NCBI RefSeq assembly: GCF_016545825.1
Contig: NC_052616.1
Span: forward strand, 10,478,001 to 10,542,000
Origin: Eucalyptus grandis
Lineage: Eukaryota; Streptophyta; Magnoliopsida; Myrtales; Myrtaceae
Reading direction: 5' to 3'
DNA length: 64,000 nt
Shown here: positions 1 to 11,632 of the stretch, in pieces
Layout: the number at the start of each line of letters is the position of its first letter
Numbering within the stretch: position 1 is the stretch's first letter
The notes under the pieces: model-generated
Database searches by the model: none
What the model was told of the DNA's origin: nothing
Seen by the model: the letters and a program-made list of their open reading frames with translations, nothing else
Position numbers and translations under genes: made by a program

Positions 1-2103
1 TTGTTTTGGTGAGTGGATGTTGATGAGGTGACAAAAGAATGGAATTCGTGTACTTGAGGTTAAGCCCCGAAAATCGCGTGCATGCGGTACCTTTCGGTTC
101 ATTATTTTTGCTGCAACTTTTCTAGACCAGATCTCAAGAAGTTTCTTTCTTCAAAGTTGTTTCTAATATCCTAAAGTTTAACATAGTTACATTTCAGATT
201 TTTCGGAGTCAATTTGGTTGGCCAAATAGTTTTATTTTTCTTCATTTTCCTACTGTCCAGTACTATTGAAATGATGACCTTTACCGTTTCCTGATTTTAT
301 ATGGATTTTTCTAGTCAGAATCTTGATAAATTTTCTTCATAAAAGTTGTTCAAAATTATTTAGTCTACAACATACCCAAAATGAGAATTTTTAAAGGTGA
401 TTTTAACTCTATGGAAACTATTTCCGAAAATCTACCTATTTTATTTTGCTCCTCTGTTTTGCCTCAAGTTCAAAGAAAGACAAGCTTGCATGTCGATTTT
501 GACCTGGTCTTTTCATGAGAAATCTTTGTCAAGGTCTTTTTTTGCAAACATATCCAAAAATTAAAATTTTTGAATTCATTTACTATTTTAATTGAAGTGG
601 TTTCAAAATCGAGAAAACTGCCGTTTTCTAACCGATTTTAAAGATGGAGTTTTTATGAGGGGAAAACGAGGAAATCTTGGAATGATGTCTTCTGAAGAGT
701 CAACCAGCACACTTTAATATTTCCAACAAGATATGATTTACTGTGATGTGATGTCAGTCGGTGATATTTTCAAATTATTAAATGTAGTGGCAGAATCTGT
801 AATTTTGGCTATTGAGTGTGCATGAGGTATTAAGTGTTGCAATAGTTGCATGTTATAGCCTATGAATGAAATTGATGGAATGCAATGTCACATCATGTGT
901 ATGCCGAGCATGTGATGATGCATAAGTATGAGGTTACGGATGGCAACCCGGGGTGATGTGATTGGGCTACTGGGGGTAACAGGGTTTGTAGCACCTAAAT
1001 GTCTGAGGGATAACATGGTACCCTAGAAGTTCCTAGATGATGGCTTGGAATGGATGTTCTAAGAGTTTCCTAGGATACTGTGTGTGTCCCTAAATGTCCT
1101 GGAGTGGGAAGTCTGGGGGCAATAGGGTTCCCCAAAAATCCGGTCGTGTGTGATAGGTCGGAAGTGATCTGCATAGTACCGACTTCCCATTGGTTGAACC
1201 GTGAGATAGAGGTGGACCAAATGACATGGTATGTGTAAATGAAACTTGGGCTAAAAGCTATTGCATTTTGTGTGCTGCATGTACTTGTGAGTGCATCATA
1301 GATACTGATTGTTTGCTAGTTGCATTATAGGATTGTGGTAGGTGAGTCTTAGGAATCGAGAGTGCGTTGGATCGATTGATTTATGAATTTGTCTTATCTT
1401 TTGCTAAGCTTTGGCTTACTCTTGCTGTATTTCAAATCTTCAAATAATTAAGAACAATGAACGTACCTCCTTTGGCTCGATATGGACAGCCATGTTATTT
1501 TGAATGTATATCGAAGACGTTACTTTTCCAGAGTCCGAACGGGTGCGTGTTTGTTATATGTCTACTGTTTGGGTAGATATAGGCTACGCTCAGTTGATAC
1601 CATACCGTTTTATTGGGAGGGCAACGAGCTGAAGGGACCTCTTAGGTTCTAAAGTAATAGCAATAGCAGCAACGCTGAGGACGATAGCAGCAGCAATGGA
1701 CCGTCTGAGTACAGCGACCTAGATGAGGAGTGGGATAGTGACGGTTGGGAATGGAGTGTGATGTAGTGGGCTAGGCGAGTTAGTTTTCAAGGCGACGATA
1801 TTCGCGATAGCCACTTTTTGAGTTTTGGTCACATGATGGGCGATGGATGTTGTGGTACGTGTGGGTGTCACTGATGGAGTGTAGATATCTTTTTGTTACC
1901 CTAGGTCTAGGATCGGAGGTTGTTTTGTTGTGTGCCACCTATGTAACTAAATAACTAAACCAATGAATGGAAACTGACTTCAACCTATTATGCTTCCGAT
2001 TGTCCATATTTGCATAAGTCATGTTATACAGGCCTCGGCACTAAAGAAGAATTAACAATTATTAAGATGACGTAAATGAGGGTGGCATACCTGAGGTGTC
2101 ACA
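1..2103 (+). mobile_element. 3' part of a long solo LTR (cut by window start)
   Basis: Base 1 matches base 47655 and the match runs collinearly to the element end, TGTCACA at 2097-2103, followed by TAAGT. The complete copy at 46641-49764 begins TGTGACATCC and ends in the same way, so this is the 3' two thirds of the same LTR. No integrase, reverse transcriptase or primer-binding site is visible, so it is not a full element. Differences from the other copy are mainly run lengths (for example ACAAAAG here against ACAAAG there) with a few substitutions. A short acidic open frame (AGT AAT AGC... ending GTG ATG TAG, about 1655-1765) is kept in both copies. Gypsy-type origin is a guess from the length and the TGTGACA/TGTCACA ends. 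Confidence 0.7.
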
Positions 2104-3394
2104 TAAGTGATTGGATACTGTATTCTGCTGGTGGGCCTTATGGAGAATTATTGCATGTTCTGTTCAACGATAAAGTCGGATTCGCAAACTTGAAAGTTAT
2201 TTGGTTTTGTACCAAGACTCTCTGTCACTCGCATCCAGTTTCTCCCTATAAGGACAAACCGAGCCATCAGGATCAAGCCCGCCTCCACATTTGACAAAGT
2301 CTGCGGCAGTGCTAGGCTTGCGTCGGCAGTCGCAGCAGCACGAAGAACCGAGCCATCGAGGTCCAAAGCAACTCACGCATCGTGTCAACGCTACAGTAGT
2401 GCTGGACTGCGGGTTTGCGTGACTTTTTGCGGGGACAGAATCGATCGGCCCGCCGTTGAGGAACTGACGAGAGCAATAAACGCGGCCCCGGCTGAGGCCC
2501 CCACGACATGACGGAATTTCCTCCTCTCCCGACAGCCTACAGCGTACGTATTTTGTCCGAAAGGGTGAATTGCAAAGGTGAGATGGGCGGTTGCTCTGGA
2601 ACATAAAGACAATCTTGTGACATCTAATACTTGATTTTCAGAATTAAGATAGCAATTTACAGAACGGTTGAGATCTAAATCAAGCAGTTCATTCTCGCCA
2701 AACTAGGGTTATATTATTCGAAATCGTGACGTTTTTGTCCCACCTCAATTGATACAAATCTTATTGAGGGATTCACGAGGTAATGCTGATATTTAAATAA
2801 TGATATTTTGTGTAGTTTTTCTAAATAAATAATCATCTCAATTAATTTTTTCGAGTACATTTTTTCGGAAGTTTAGCTCATATGAGATGGAGTGGATGAT
2901 TAGATTAAGGGTTTTATGAATTAATATTAATACATCTCATTTTCCTTTTATAGAAAAATGTGTGCAAATTCAATTATCCGAATGGTCCTGTTAAGTTGAC
3001 CACAAGAGAAAATAATACTTTTCAAATTACATTTAAAATGACAGAATAATGCATTTTATTAAAGTCATCTATTTAAATAGTAAGTTTTAGATGCCTTATA
3101 TAAGGCTTAACGGATGTCCCTATAGCTAAGGCAGTTCGTGTAGAGCAAATAATTGGATGCACCATGTAAAAGGCATGGTGTACCAATTCGCAATATAAAA
3201 ATTAATTTGTAATAAATTTGGTAAGAGTCTATTAATTTATTCGAAAATTAGTTTGGATTATACAAGATATAAACTACTAATTTTAGACTTTTTATGGTAT
3301 TAACATTAAAGAAACTATTTTTTCCGTCAACGGCCGGTTCAAGAAACATATAGACTACTCTTTTCACCTCTTCCTCTTATCCACATTAGTGTGC

Positions 3395-3427
<33 letters not shown>
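2104..3427 (+). other. Upstream region of RING-H2 copy A
   Basis: No gene seen. This is the upstream part of the RING-H2 repeat unit, recognisable also at about 38690-39974 (unit B), 49765-51077 (unit C) and 61680-63284 (unit D). Shared landmarks are GGACAAACCGAGCCATC near 2250, TTGATTTTCAGAATT near 2631 and GTGTGCAAATTCAATTAT near 2960. Most of the stretch from 2640 is AT-rich. A TATA-like TATAGA at 3349-3354 and a CT microsatellite at about 3393-3427 sit just before the start codon. Confidence 0.7.
3349..3427 (+). promoter_or_regulatory. Core promoter and CT-repeat leader of RING-H2 copy A
   Basis: GAAACATATAGACTAC holds a TATA-like TATAGA at 3349-3354. It is followed about 40 bases later by a pyrimidine microsatellite (CT)n that runs directly into the ATG at 3428. 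The same arrangement precedes every RING-H2 copy in the window. The CT tract is about 37 bases here and about 19 in the near-identical copy at 51059-51077. That it is a transcribed leader is inference. Confidence 0.5.
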
Positions 3428-3429
<2 letters not shown>

Positions 3430-3948
3430 GGAGTTTCGTGGAACCGCCATGGATGTCCTGTGCCTACTCAAGCTCGCGCTCGTCACAGCCCTCGCTCATC
3501 TGGGCCTGCTCAAACCTTATAATCGAGAGGAACAAGAAGAAGAAGAAGAAGAAGAAGGAGAGGAAGGAGAAGTTATCCCCGACCCCATTATCATCATGGA
3601 CGGCTTGTCGCCGTCGTTTGTCCAAGTCCCGGTCCAGACCCTGACGGCCATGATCAAGAGCCAAGTCCCCGTCGTCGAGTACGCGAGGTTCCTGGAGAGG
3701 CGTGGCTGCAGAGGAGAGGGCGACGGCGGCGGCGGAGGAGGGTGCGCGGTGTGCCTGAGCAGCATCGAGGGGAGGGACGAGGTCAGGAGCTGAGCAGCTG
3801 CTCGCACGCGTTCCACAGGGAGTGCTTGGATCGCTGGGTGGACCATAATCAGGTGACTTGTCCCGTCTGTCGGTCTCTGCTCTTGCCCTCTAATTGGGAT
3901 AGAACAGTAACTTCTTGTTTTCCCAGGGAAGATGATGGTGGAATTTGA
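3428..3948 (+). pseudogene. RING-H2 E3 ubiquitin ligase, copy A (frameshifted)
   Basis: This matches the intact gene at 51078-51596 almost base for base: hydrophobic N-terminus (MDVLCLLKLALVTALAHLGLL), Glu-rich tract, conserved VPVQTL segment, then a C-terminal RING-H2 finger. One G is missing at 3786-3787 (GTCAGGAGC, where the other copies have GTCAGGGAGC). The frame therefore stops right after DEVRS and the rest of the RING (CSHAFHREC...CPVC) is in another frame, readable to 3948. As the loss is one base in a G run, and the segment is a second copy of 47.7-53.0 kb, a consensus error is at least as likely as a real null allele. Start chosen at the first ATG after the CT tract, conserved in copies B, C and D. 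Confidence 0.8.
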
Positions 3949-5318
3949 GCTCTTTCTCTTCTTTTCTTTTCCCTGGTGTTTTTACTGTCGTGCGTAGTTC
4001 CGCCAAATCTGGAGTCATTTATCTACGCATCTGTCAAGCTTCCCTAAGAAAGGAACCAAGAAAAGAACGAAAAGAAGGGAAGAAACGGTGATTTCTCTTT
4101 GAATTAAATGGATCTCCATATAGCGCGGCCTTAGAATTAGACCTGGTTAACGAGCGAGCTCGAGTCGAACAGCTCGATCGCAACTTCGGCGGTGGGATTT
4201 GATCGTCGGAGAGGCGTTTCTGTACTCTTGGAGCTGGCAACTTCGAACGATAAATATCAAGGACGTAGTAGAAACTAGAAGGGGCGGCCTGACATTTAAC
4301 TTAGCCGAGGCGTGGAGGATGCGTAAGAGCACATCGAGAAATTATCTCTAGGGAGTCCGATTCTAGTACCTACTTTTTCCAGCTTACGGAAAGAGATATC
4401 CCGCAGGCATTCGATCGTCGTTGCGTCGTGGCTACGTCATAGGTTACGCAAAGTTGACCAGGCTTATCCGATCCTTTTCCCTGCCACGGCGCAAAGTCCA
4501 GTCGAGTTGAGCCTGGGGGCCACTTTCCTGGACTTTCTATCGTTTCTACGTCAGCAGCACTCGGTAAGGATCATCATCTCATCTCAGTGCAAACCTGACG
4601 CGCACCGGATTTCCACAAGACCCAGACCATCATCATCAGTGAACTTCCCTCGAGATTGACGACTCCTCGTCGTCGGCAAAGTCTGTCCATTCGCATACCG
4701 ACCGAGCGATCGATCGGGGGAGGCGTTTGTGGAACTGGAAAGTTGCCTCGGACAGCAAATTCCGGTTGCACGTCTGGGGAAATTCTAAGGTTGTCAAAGA
4801 ACAAGAACCTCGTGTGTTCTTTCGACATTACAGCTTACTTGATTTCGTTCACGTTGCCAATCACGCGCGGCTCTAGGCTGTATGGTTGCACGACTCGCGG
4901 GGACAGATTGAGACATCAATCGGGAACGCCATGGAAGTTGAGAAGGGCAGAAGGAATTGAGCTGAACCCCCCATAAATTCACGTGACTTCCCCGACACCA
5001 AAGCGGATATAGATTTGTCTAGTTTGGCTTTATAATCAAATGTTACGTTTGATTGTTTGGATTTTTAATTAAGATAGGACTAGATTCTTGAATATAAAAT
5101 TCAGGGGATTCTGTTATATTATTTAACTATTTAGTGATTATAATAATAAAGCTGAATGTATTTACATCATATTATATATATAACTTGGTATAAATGCCTA
5201 TATGAATCGTAAATTTTACAAACATAGATGGTAAAAATTTCTTCTGACACTCTTATTTGCTTTACTTTTATTTTATTTTTTATTTTATTTTCCTCTTTTT
5301 AATTAATTAATTTTTTAT
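3949..5318 (+). other. 3' flank of RING-H2 copy A up to the gap
   Basis: No gene recognised. The flank is collinear with 51597-52966. Segments of it recur downstream of other RING units: CGGATTTCCACAAGACCC near 4606 recurs in altered form near 61478 and 36790, and GGCTGTATGGTTGCACGACTCGCGG near 4876 resembles parts of the upstream regions at 2410, 38930 and 62030. From about 5040 the sequence is AT-rich until the N run. Confidence 0.6.
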
Positions 5319-5418
5319 NNNNNNNNNNNNNNNNNNNNNNNNNNNNNNNNNNNNNNNNNNNNNNNNNNNNNNNNNNNNNNNNNNNNNNNNNNNNNNNNNN
5401 NNNNNNNNNNNNNNNNNN
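5319..5418. other. Assembly gap, 100 N
   Basis: Exactly 100 consecutive N, the conventional size for a gap of unknown length. The sequence before it duplicates 47.7-53.0 kb; the sequence after it does not continue that similarity. Order and distance across this point cannot be trusted from the sequence alone. Confidence 0.98.
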
Positions 5419-6072
5419 AACGAAGCCATGTCCCGAGGGAACTGAGCGACTGCAATTGCAGCAACTTGGAGCAACTTCCTCTGAAAATAGAAGGCTGGGA
5501 CATTTTTTACATCGAATATGGTTTCATAAGTATATCAGTGTTTTGAAGATCCGTTGGAACATGCCTAATGGTATTCGTGAGTATATCAACGTTCTGAATC
5601 TTCCGATGGGTAAAATAGGTGAAAGTACTTGTAAAGGAAGTGATCTTTATATGGAAATGAAAGAATATGAAGTAAAAAATGAATCTAAGATGGCTCTAGT
5701 TTATGGTTACACCATAAACCATGTTCCAACAGAGCGTTTCTTGAGATCTAACTGCAAGAGGAACAAGGACCGAAGAATTTGGAAACAGAACAGAGAGAGG
5801 TAAGGCGACCTGAGTTTGTGCTTGCCAACTTAAGGTAACTGTAAAGTAATCACATTTTGTTATTTAATACTGATGGTATATTACAGCAACACGATCTCTT
5901 TTGCCTCATGTGAATCTATCTAATGGATCAAAAAAGAGTCGGCAAAATACGATAGATCCTCTATCCCTTAAAAGGAAGCACGCCAGTTGGGCGGTTTCCT
6001 CCCTTAACTATAAACTGCACAAATACCAGCATCCTTGAGTCGAGTACAAGGAATTAAGAGCTGCTTCGATCA
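5419..6072. other. Spacer between gap and START gene, weak coding remnant
   Basis: A short frame directly after the gap reads ...ELSDCNCSNLEQLPLKIEGW, faintly like a leucine-rich repeat of plant NLR proteins, but it is closed by stops within about 100 bases. A second open frame at 5456-5803 (115 codons) is not recognisable. Either may be debris of a gene lying in the gap. From 5810 to 6072 nothing is seen except the probable 3' UTR of the minus-strand START gene. Confidence 0.25.
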
Positions 6073-8394
6073 CTATCTCCTTCCCGCGTTTCCAAACCTT
6101 CTAGCTACTCCGAATACAACGGCCTTGGTGAAAAGGCCCCGGTCGAGACTGCAGGCAAGAGCGATAGCCCCTCCCACTAACAGGAGCCTCGGCACCAAGG
6201 GTTTCCTCGGCTCATCATGGGCTTCAGTCTCCGATGGATCTTCTTTACCAGAACTCTCTAGAGACTTGAGGTAGTCGGGCTGACTTTAGTATTGATCTGT
6301 GCCAGGAAAGCACAAACGTGACCGGGCCTCAAGGCTCGTTCCTTCTGATACTTGCGTAGACCAGGATCGATCTTCTTCACAGCTCCCCACATGCCTTGGC
6401 GTACTCCAAGCTTCGCAATTTCCCAAGGTATGCCCATATCCTCGTGATGAAACAGCAACACTTCACAGGCAGTTAGCTGGCCATCGCCTCTTCTAGATTC
6501 AACTGTAAAAAATGCCCCAAAGCACACAACTTCCATCAATCGCAAGCTCTAAACTAATGCCCAGATGCATTGTGAAAGAAATTTGAATATAAAGCACACG
6601 GTAGAAGCCAAGCAAAACAACCAAGCAGTATGTTCAGGAAATAATCCAACAGTACCTGCACGGATGCACCAACTTGAGTAGTATAGGTCCACACGTCTTG
6701 GTTTATTTTGCCTAGGAACAGAGGAGCAAGGCACTCCTGAAAAATGCAGAAGAATTAATTGTTGACAAGGAAACCAGATGTACCAAGACAAATCAAAGGG
6801 GATGACGATTCAATTTATTCCATAGAACAAAAAAGGCAAAAACGGTGCTGACATTTTTACAAAAATGGTTGATCTAGTGTGGACAATTTCCAGTTTTGTT
6901 AGCAGTTTAACTAGAGCTCACATTCTCAGAATCCACGTGAAATTTGACTCTTCTAGGGAAAAAAAGAAGAAAGAAAATTACTAGGCAGCTTAGCTAAGGA
7001 GTTTGTCAAGTTTCTGCCCTCCAAAGGGATCGCCCAATCCACCCTAACCAATTTACTATTGCCTAAATATATTGCATTAGTCATGCAAGTCGTAAAGGAT
7101 CTGATAAAAGCTAAGCAACACTCTGCTAAATGCTCATGCATGATGTCAGTCCTTTTCCTCGTTGAAGGACTTGCCTACTATCAAATTTCTCATTTTAAAT
7201 CCAAAACCAAGAGGGTTGTATTCACAAGAAAACAACGCAATATGATCCAAAAGTTATGTTGGCAATGAATTGTTGTCTGCGCTTACAAGAAACGAATATG
7301 ATGAAAATGATTGGGCAAAAAGACAGTTCTCATACCTTTGTAACACAATAGTACGATCGTCCTGATTCCCAAATCCGTCGGCCTATGATATATTCTCTGT
7401 CACTACAGAAGAATGGAAACTGCGCCAAAACACGAAACAGAGAGGAACGAATTAGCAGATGCTACTAAAATCTGCACAGCCTAAGACACAAGCCAAAACA
7501 GGGGAAAATGAAAGTGAAAGCAAACGTAAATTTCTTTCGGTCCTCACCTTACGGACCCATTGCACCACCATGGTTCCAGTAGTAGGGCACTCCTCCAAAA
7601 TCGAAGCTTTAACAAGCATATCGTCCCACTTCAACCGGGACTCATCATCCCAGAAGAAGTCCCTCACCATTTCAGGTGTCGCGTCCTCAAAAACAGTCCT
7701 ACTCCGGTATTGGGGAGGCCCAGTCTGAAACAGAAACCATCAAAACACGAACACTCTCAACCGTCTAATTCGAATGCTAATTCAACCAAAAGATTTCACC
7801 TATATATCTGGTAATACTCAACGAGGTGCATTGAGAGTTTGTAATTTTGTAACTAGATCAGATTTCAATTTTTGGCAGTTCAAGAAAAGCGAGGATTATA
7901 CCTCAGGATCTCTTCGCCAAGCTTGATAGCTCATGGTGGGCACCGACTTCTCCATCATCTGAATCCAAGCAGGCCCTCCATCTTTGACCTCCACGAGTCG
8001 GCACAGATGCTCCAAATCATCACCGTTGACAAGGCCCGATTTCTCTCTCTCGCCCCGTGACGAACTGCCAAATGCAAAAGATTGTGCAGCGCAAATCCAT
8101 TAGAATCTTGAAATGAACAAACACCATTAACCAAATTGCCAGCACCTAAATTCATTGCCCGATGAACGCAAGAAAGTCCCAACACGAACCTGGAGTCAGA
8201 AATGGCGGTTGGAGGGTCAGCGAAAGTCGGCGCTTCGGATATGTCCTCCGCAGATCGAGAAACCCACCCGGGTCTCGACCATCCGACTAGAACTCCAAGA
8301 ATCACCGAAATCCCCACACAACCACCAGCACCAAGGCCTCACCCAAGAACGCCCCGCTCGTGGCTCCTCTCAGAATCTCCAGAACAACAGCCAT
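6073..8394 (-). CDS. START-domain lipid-transfer protein, plant CP5/PCTP-like, six exons
   Basis: Minus-strand exons: 8190-8394, 7902-8064, 7548-7724, 7336-7419, 6656-6736, 6073-6502, all with GT-AG introns. The joined product is about 380 aa: a hydrophobic N-terminal segment (near residues 17-42), a START lipid-binding domain with the plant signatures MVRDFFWDDE-RLKWDDML, CSDREYIIGRRIW, RRVDLYYSSWCIRA and GQLTACEVLLFHHEDMGIP, and a C-terminal hydrophobic anchor ending ARRFGNAGRR. The family binds phosphatidylcholine-like or other lipids at membranes; the ligand here is unknown. The frame needs one extra base at three points: in the C run 8312-8315 (exon 1), at the exon 4/5 junction (CC, 6736-6737), and in the G run 6277-6279, after which the conserved C-terminus is in another frame. 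With these the length divides exactly into codons, so assembly errors look likelier than true decay. Confidence 0.88.
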
Positions 8395-9130
8395 AACAGA
8401 CCCCACCCCAAGAAAGTGGAAAAGAAACGAGGCCAAGAAGAAGGAAAGGACCCCGGAGAACAGAAACAGAACTATTCGATTTGGGCAAAGAGAGAAAGTG
8501 CGTCGAGAAGAATTTTCGAGAGCAACCCACGACAGAACTCAGCGAGAAGAACGCCCCCGCAAGAAAAAATCGAACTTGGTGTTGCAGAAGCAGCACAAGA
8601 GCGGAGGAGGAGGGAGGGACGAAGTATTTCAATCCTCCAAGAAACGATAAAAGGATAAGGATTCTGCGGTCCAGTTTCGTTTCGGCGGCTGCTGCTGCTG
8701 CTGCTGCTTCGCAAGTTTCCTTTACTTTTTTCTCGCTCACAGGTTCCCCCCGTCGCTTGCTTCGCCTATACCAGTTCCAACATCTGGCAAGCTGTGTGCA
8801 CATATTTATATCACTTATCGCCAACCGAGAAGAAGAAAAAAAAAAAAATCGAATTGACAGCATAATTTGGAAAAGCGTGCAGCGCACATAAAAAAAAAAA
8901 TGGGGCTTTCACGAGGGAGCAGAGAAGTTTCTGCCCAACACTACCGGACTGTCTGCGTGCGCTTGGGTCGGTGGGAACGCGGGGGAAGGCGCCCGGGGTC
9001 CGTCCGCCCGAGAGGCCCAGTCGTACTTTCACGATTCAACGAAAGCTGAAGGCGCCAAAGCAAGATCTGGTCGTGGTGGTGGTGGTGGTGGGGGAGGCGT
9101 TGTGATGTCGCGCCACTCTGTCCTATCATT
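8395..9130 (-). promoter_or_regulatory. Promoter and 5' UTR region of START gene
   Basis: On the minus strand a TATAAATAT box lies at 8802-8810, about 410 bases before the ATG. Between them is a purine-rich leader with a CAG/GCT triplet repeat (about 8690-8709). Upstream, near 9070-9090, is a GGT triplet run. The TATA assignment rests on motif and position only. Confidence 0.45.
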
Positions 9131-10023
9131 TAAGAATTGATATCAACCGAAGACGACGCGGTCTCTCGTTTATCACGTTCGTTTGACTCGTGGAATTTGG
9201 ACATTGTGGCCGGTTCTCGTGATTGTCGTTCCGTTTTAACCTTTTGTTCGGCAGCCGGGAAATGGAGGGGGAGGTGAAATTTTTTTAGCACTAGGGTTAT
9301 TTGAAAAAGCCGTGTGCTTTATGCAGTTTTAATCAATGAAGTAGAGACGTCTGGATATCTTGTCGAGCCTTTTAAAGCTAAGAAAGAAATTTTGTCTAGT
9401 GAATATATCCGAAAAGATCAAAGTACGTATACTGATTGAATTTATACTAGAAATTGCTTGCTTTCTTTCTCTTCCCTTCCCAACCCCTTGGCCCGTCACA
9501 AATCCAATTGTGTCATCGCCAACGCCCCCGCCGTTGCCATTGGCCATCGTTGTGGTGGGTAGGGGCCCTGCTCTTTTGGTTCCTTGGGGAAGCAAATGAG
9601 ATTGAAGATCAAGCCTTAGATATGAGATCAATCATGTTGGATATTACTCGATTCGACTTGATGAATTTAGAGAGATTATGTGAGATAGAGAGAGGTCAAG
9701 GTTTGCTAATAGGTTTGGGCATGGGTGGCAAAGCATGCGGTAGCTTGTGTTAGCGTCGGCAACGACGACTAAGTAGCCAGGAGGTGGGTAACACTTAACT
9801 GGGAATTTGAATTCCTAATGACCCCTTTGTAAATTCACATTCCATTAAATTAATTTCTTCTTATTTTATAAGAAAAAGTCAAGATTTTCACAAATAAATC
9901 AAATCGTTCATTTCAAAATTATAAAATTTTGTTGGCCTTTTTATTGTGTACATGCTCTTCTACTGATATTCACAAAAAAAAAATGAAAAAGAAAGAGAGA
10001 TTAAGCGAGAAGCAAAAGGTTAC
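9131..10023. other. Intergenic spacer
   Basis: No gene recognised. Open frames of 60-100 codons (for example 9360-9599) show no familiar motif and overlap on both strands, as expected by chance. The segment from 9780 is AT-rich. Confidence 0.5.
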
Positions 10024-10326
10024 ATGATGAGAAAGGAAAAACGAAGAAATTAGCCTCCAAGTATTTCTTACTTCCTAGTATGAAAACATATTTGCGTACC
10101 CATCATTCTGCCTTACAAAAAGATTAGATGATGAGAAAGGAAAACGATGAAATTAGCCTCCAAGTATTTCTTACTTCTTAGTATGGAAACATAATTGTGT
10201 ACCCGTCATTCTGCCTTACAAAAATGTTAGATGATGGGAAAGGAAAAACGATGAAATTAGCCTCCAAATATTTCTTACTTCCTAATATGGAAACATATTT
10301 GTGGACCCGTGATTCTGCCTTACAAT
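10024..10326. repeat. Three tandem copies of a 103-104 bp unit
   Basis: Units begin at about 10024, 10127 and 10230, each starting GATGATGAGAAAGGAAAA (or close) and containing TTAGCCTCCAAGTATTTC and ending CATTCTGCCTTACAA. They differ by scattered substitutions, so the array is not brand new. No coding frame spans them. Confidence 0.9.
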
Positions 10327-11632
10327 GAAAGAAACGTGCCCAGCAAGTCCGGCAACAATAATGCCACGTGGTAAGTTATGACAAAGCACTCGAGACGTGT
10401 TTTCCCCGCTAAAATCATATGTTACCTCTTCATCTCGTGGGGCAGATTCACATGCAAAATTGCCATTGCATCAGTGCATGTGGAGATGAGGAAGAGGACA
10501 AGAGTTGGATGATTTTGCGAAATTGGAGTAGAAATGATTACAATATGGCACGGTTCGCGTCCTAAGTTCGACCTAACTTGCTCCTATAGGTCCAAATTAA
10601 ATTTGAAGTTATCTTGATAAGTGTAAGTTTCAAATTATCTCTGGATTTCGATAATATATTTGGCTATGCAATCATATGAACGTTGCAATTTTAACCATTT
10701 GAAAACGATTGTCACATGTTGCTTAATCAAAATATTCTCGAATATAGACTTTTCTTCATTCAAATACTTAAAGATATTCCAATTCCCATATGAACTCGAA
10801 AGAAAAGGGACTGACTCGACTAATGACTCGTTAGAAACCCGATGATGTGTTTGGGCCAGCAAATGTTGTTGCGAACCTCGTGCTAATCTCAATCTCAACA
10901 AGTTGTTGCAGCTATTTAATTAGCTTATTGTTGGATTTCAAAATCTGAGGAAAAGTATAGGATGTGGGGGAGTAAAGTTAAAGATAGTTCTTTTGGTATT
11001 CTCGAGATTAACACGAGGATTTACAATGCAAAATAATTGGATTAATTAAGACCGCGAGGACTCTCGCTATCGCAAGGTCTTTCGCATTGGGTGTACAAGC
11101 TTAGTTCAAAAGTTTGACCTAGGACACGCTTGGCCAGACTCCTCTCCCGGGTCAAAACTGCCACCAACAGCGTTGAAAGGAGAAAATTGAAATTCACATT
11201 ACAAAATTCTTCCAAAGAAAAAGAAAAAGAAAGAGAAAAAGAAAAGGCTAGGCGGACACTTTTGACATTCTGTCGTGGACTACACAGGCAGACACTAGCT
11301 TAGATTAACCCTAAAATTTGGACAAAAATTCATCGTGCACCCCTCATTATCTTAGTTCTGAAATGCTACTATAACTATTTATCCAGCGATAATCAAGATT
11401 AAAATCCTAACGTGATATTTATCTTCACCACCAAAGAGCTCCATTATTCACGGTCATTCCTTTAATTCTGGATTGAAAGGGATTATGAAAGTGACATTGC
11501 GAGATTTCTTACCCTTGAGTGGATCTCTTGTTTGTTTCTTCTCCTTAAGTGCTTTAATGATTTTCTTAGGTCCAAAATCCCGGCTTAGATTAATCCTAAA
11601 ATTCCGACGAAAATTCATTAGTAGAGGCTATA
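10327..11632. other. Intergenic spacer
   Basis: AT-rich DNA without a recognisable gene. A GA-rich run lies near 11217-11245. The open frames at 10660-10845 and 11473-11688 carry no known motif. Confidence 0.5.

Noticed and set aside
5456..5803. 115-codon frame after the gap as a gene
   Set aside because: No recognisable motif, no clear start context and an unfinished gap just upstream; kept only as a possible remnant.
8339..8887. Long minus-strand open frame (182 codons) upstream of the START gene
   Set aside because: It overlaps exon 1 and the leader in another frame, contains low-complexity Ala and Phe/Ser runs from the triplet repeat and purine tracts, and matches no family.
10024..10326. 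CRISPR-like array
   Set aside because: The repeats are contiguous 103-104 bp units without unique spacers in a plant nuclear context.
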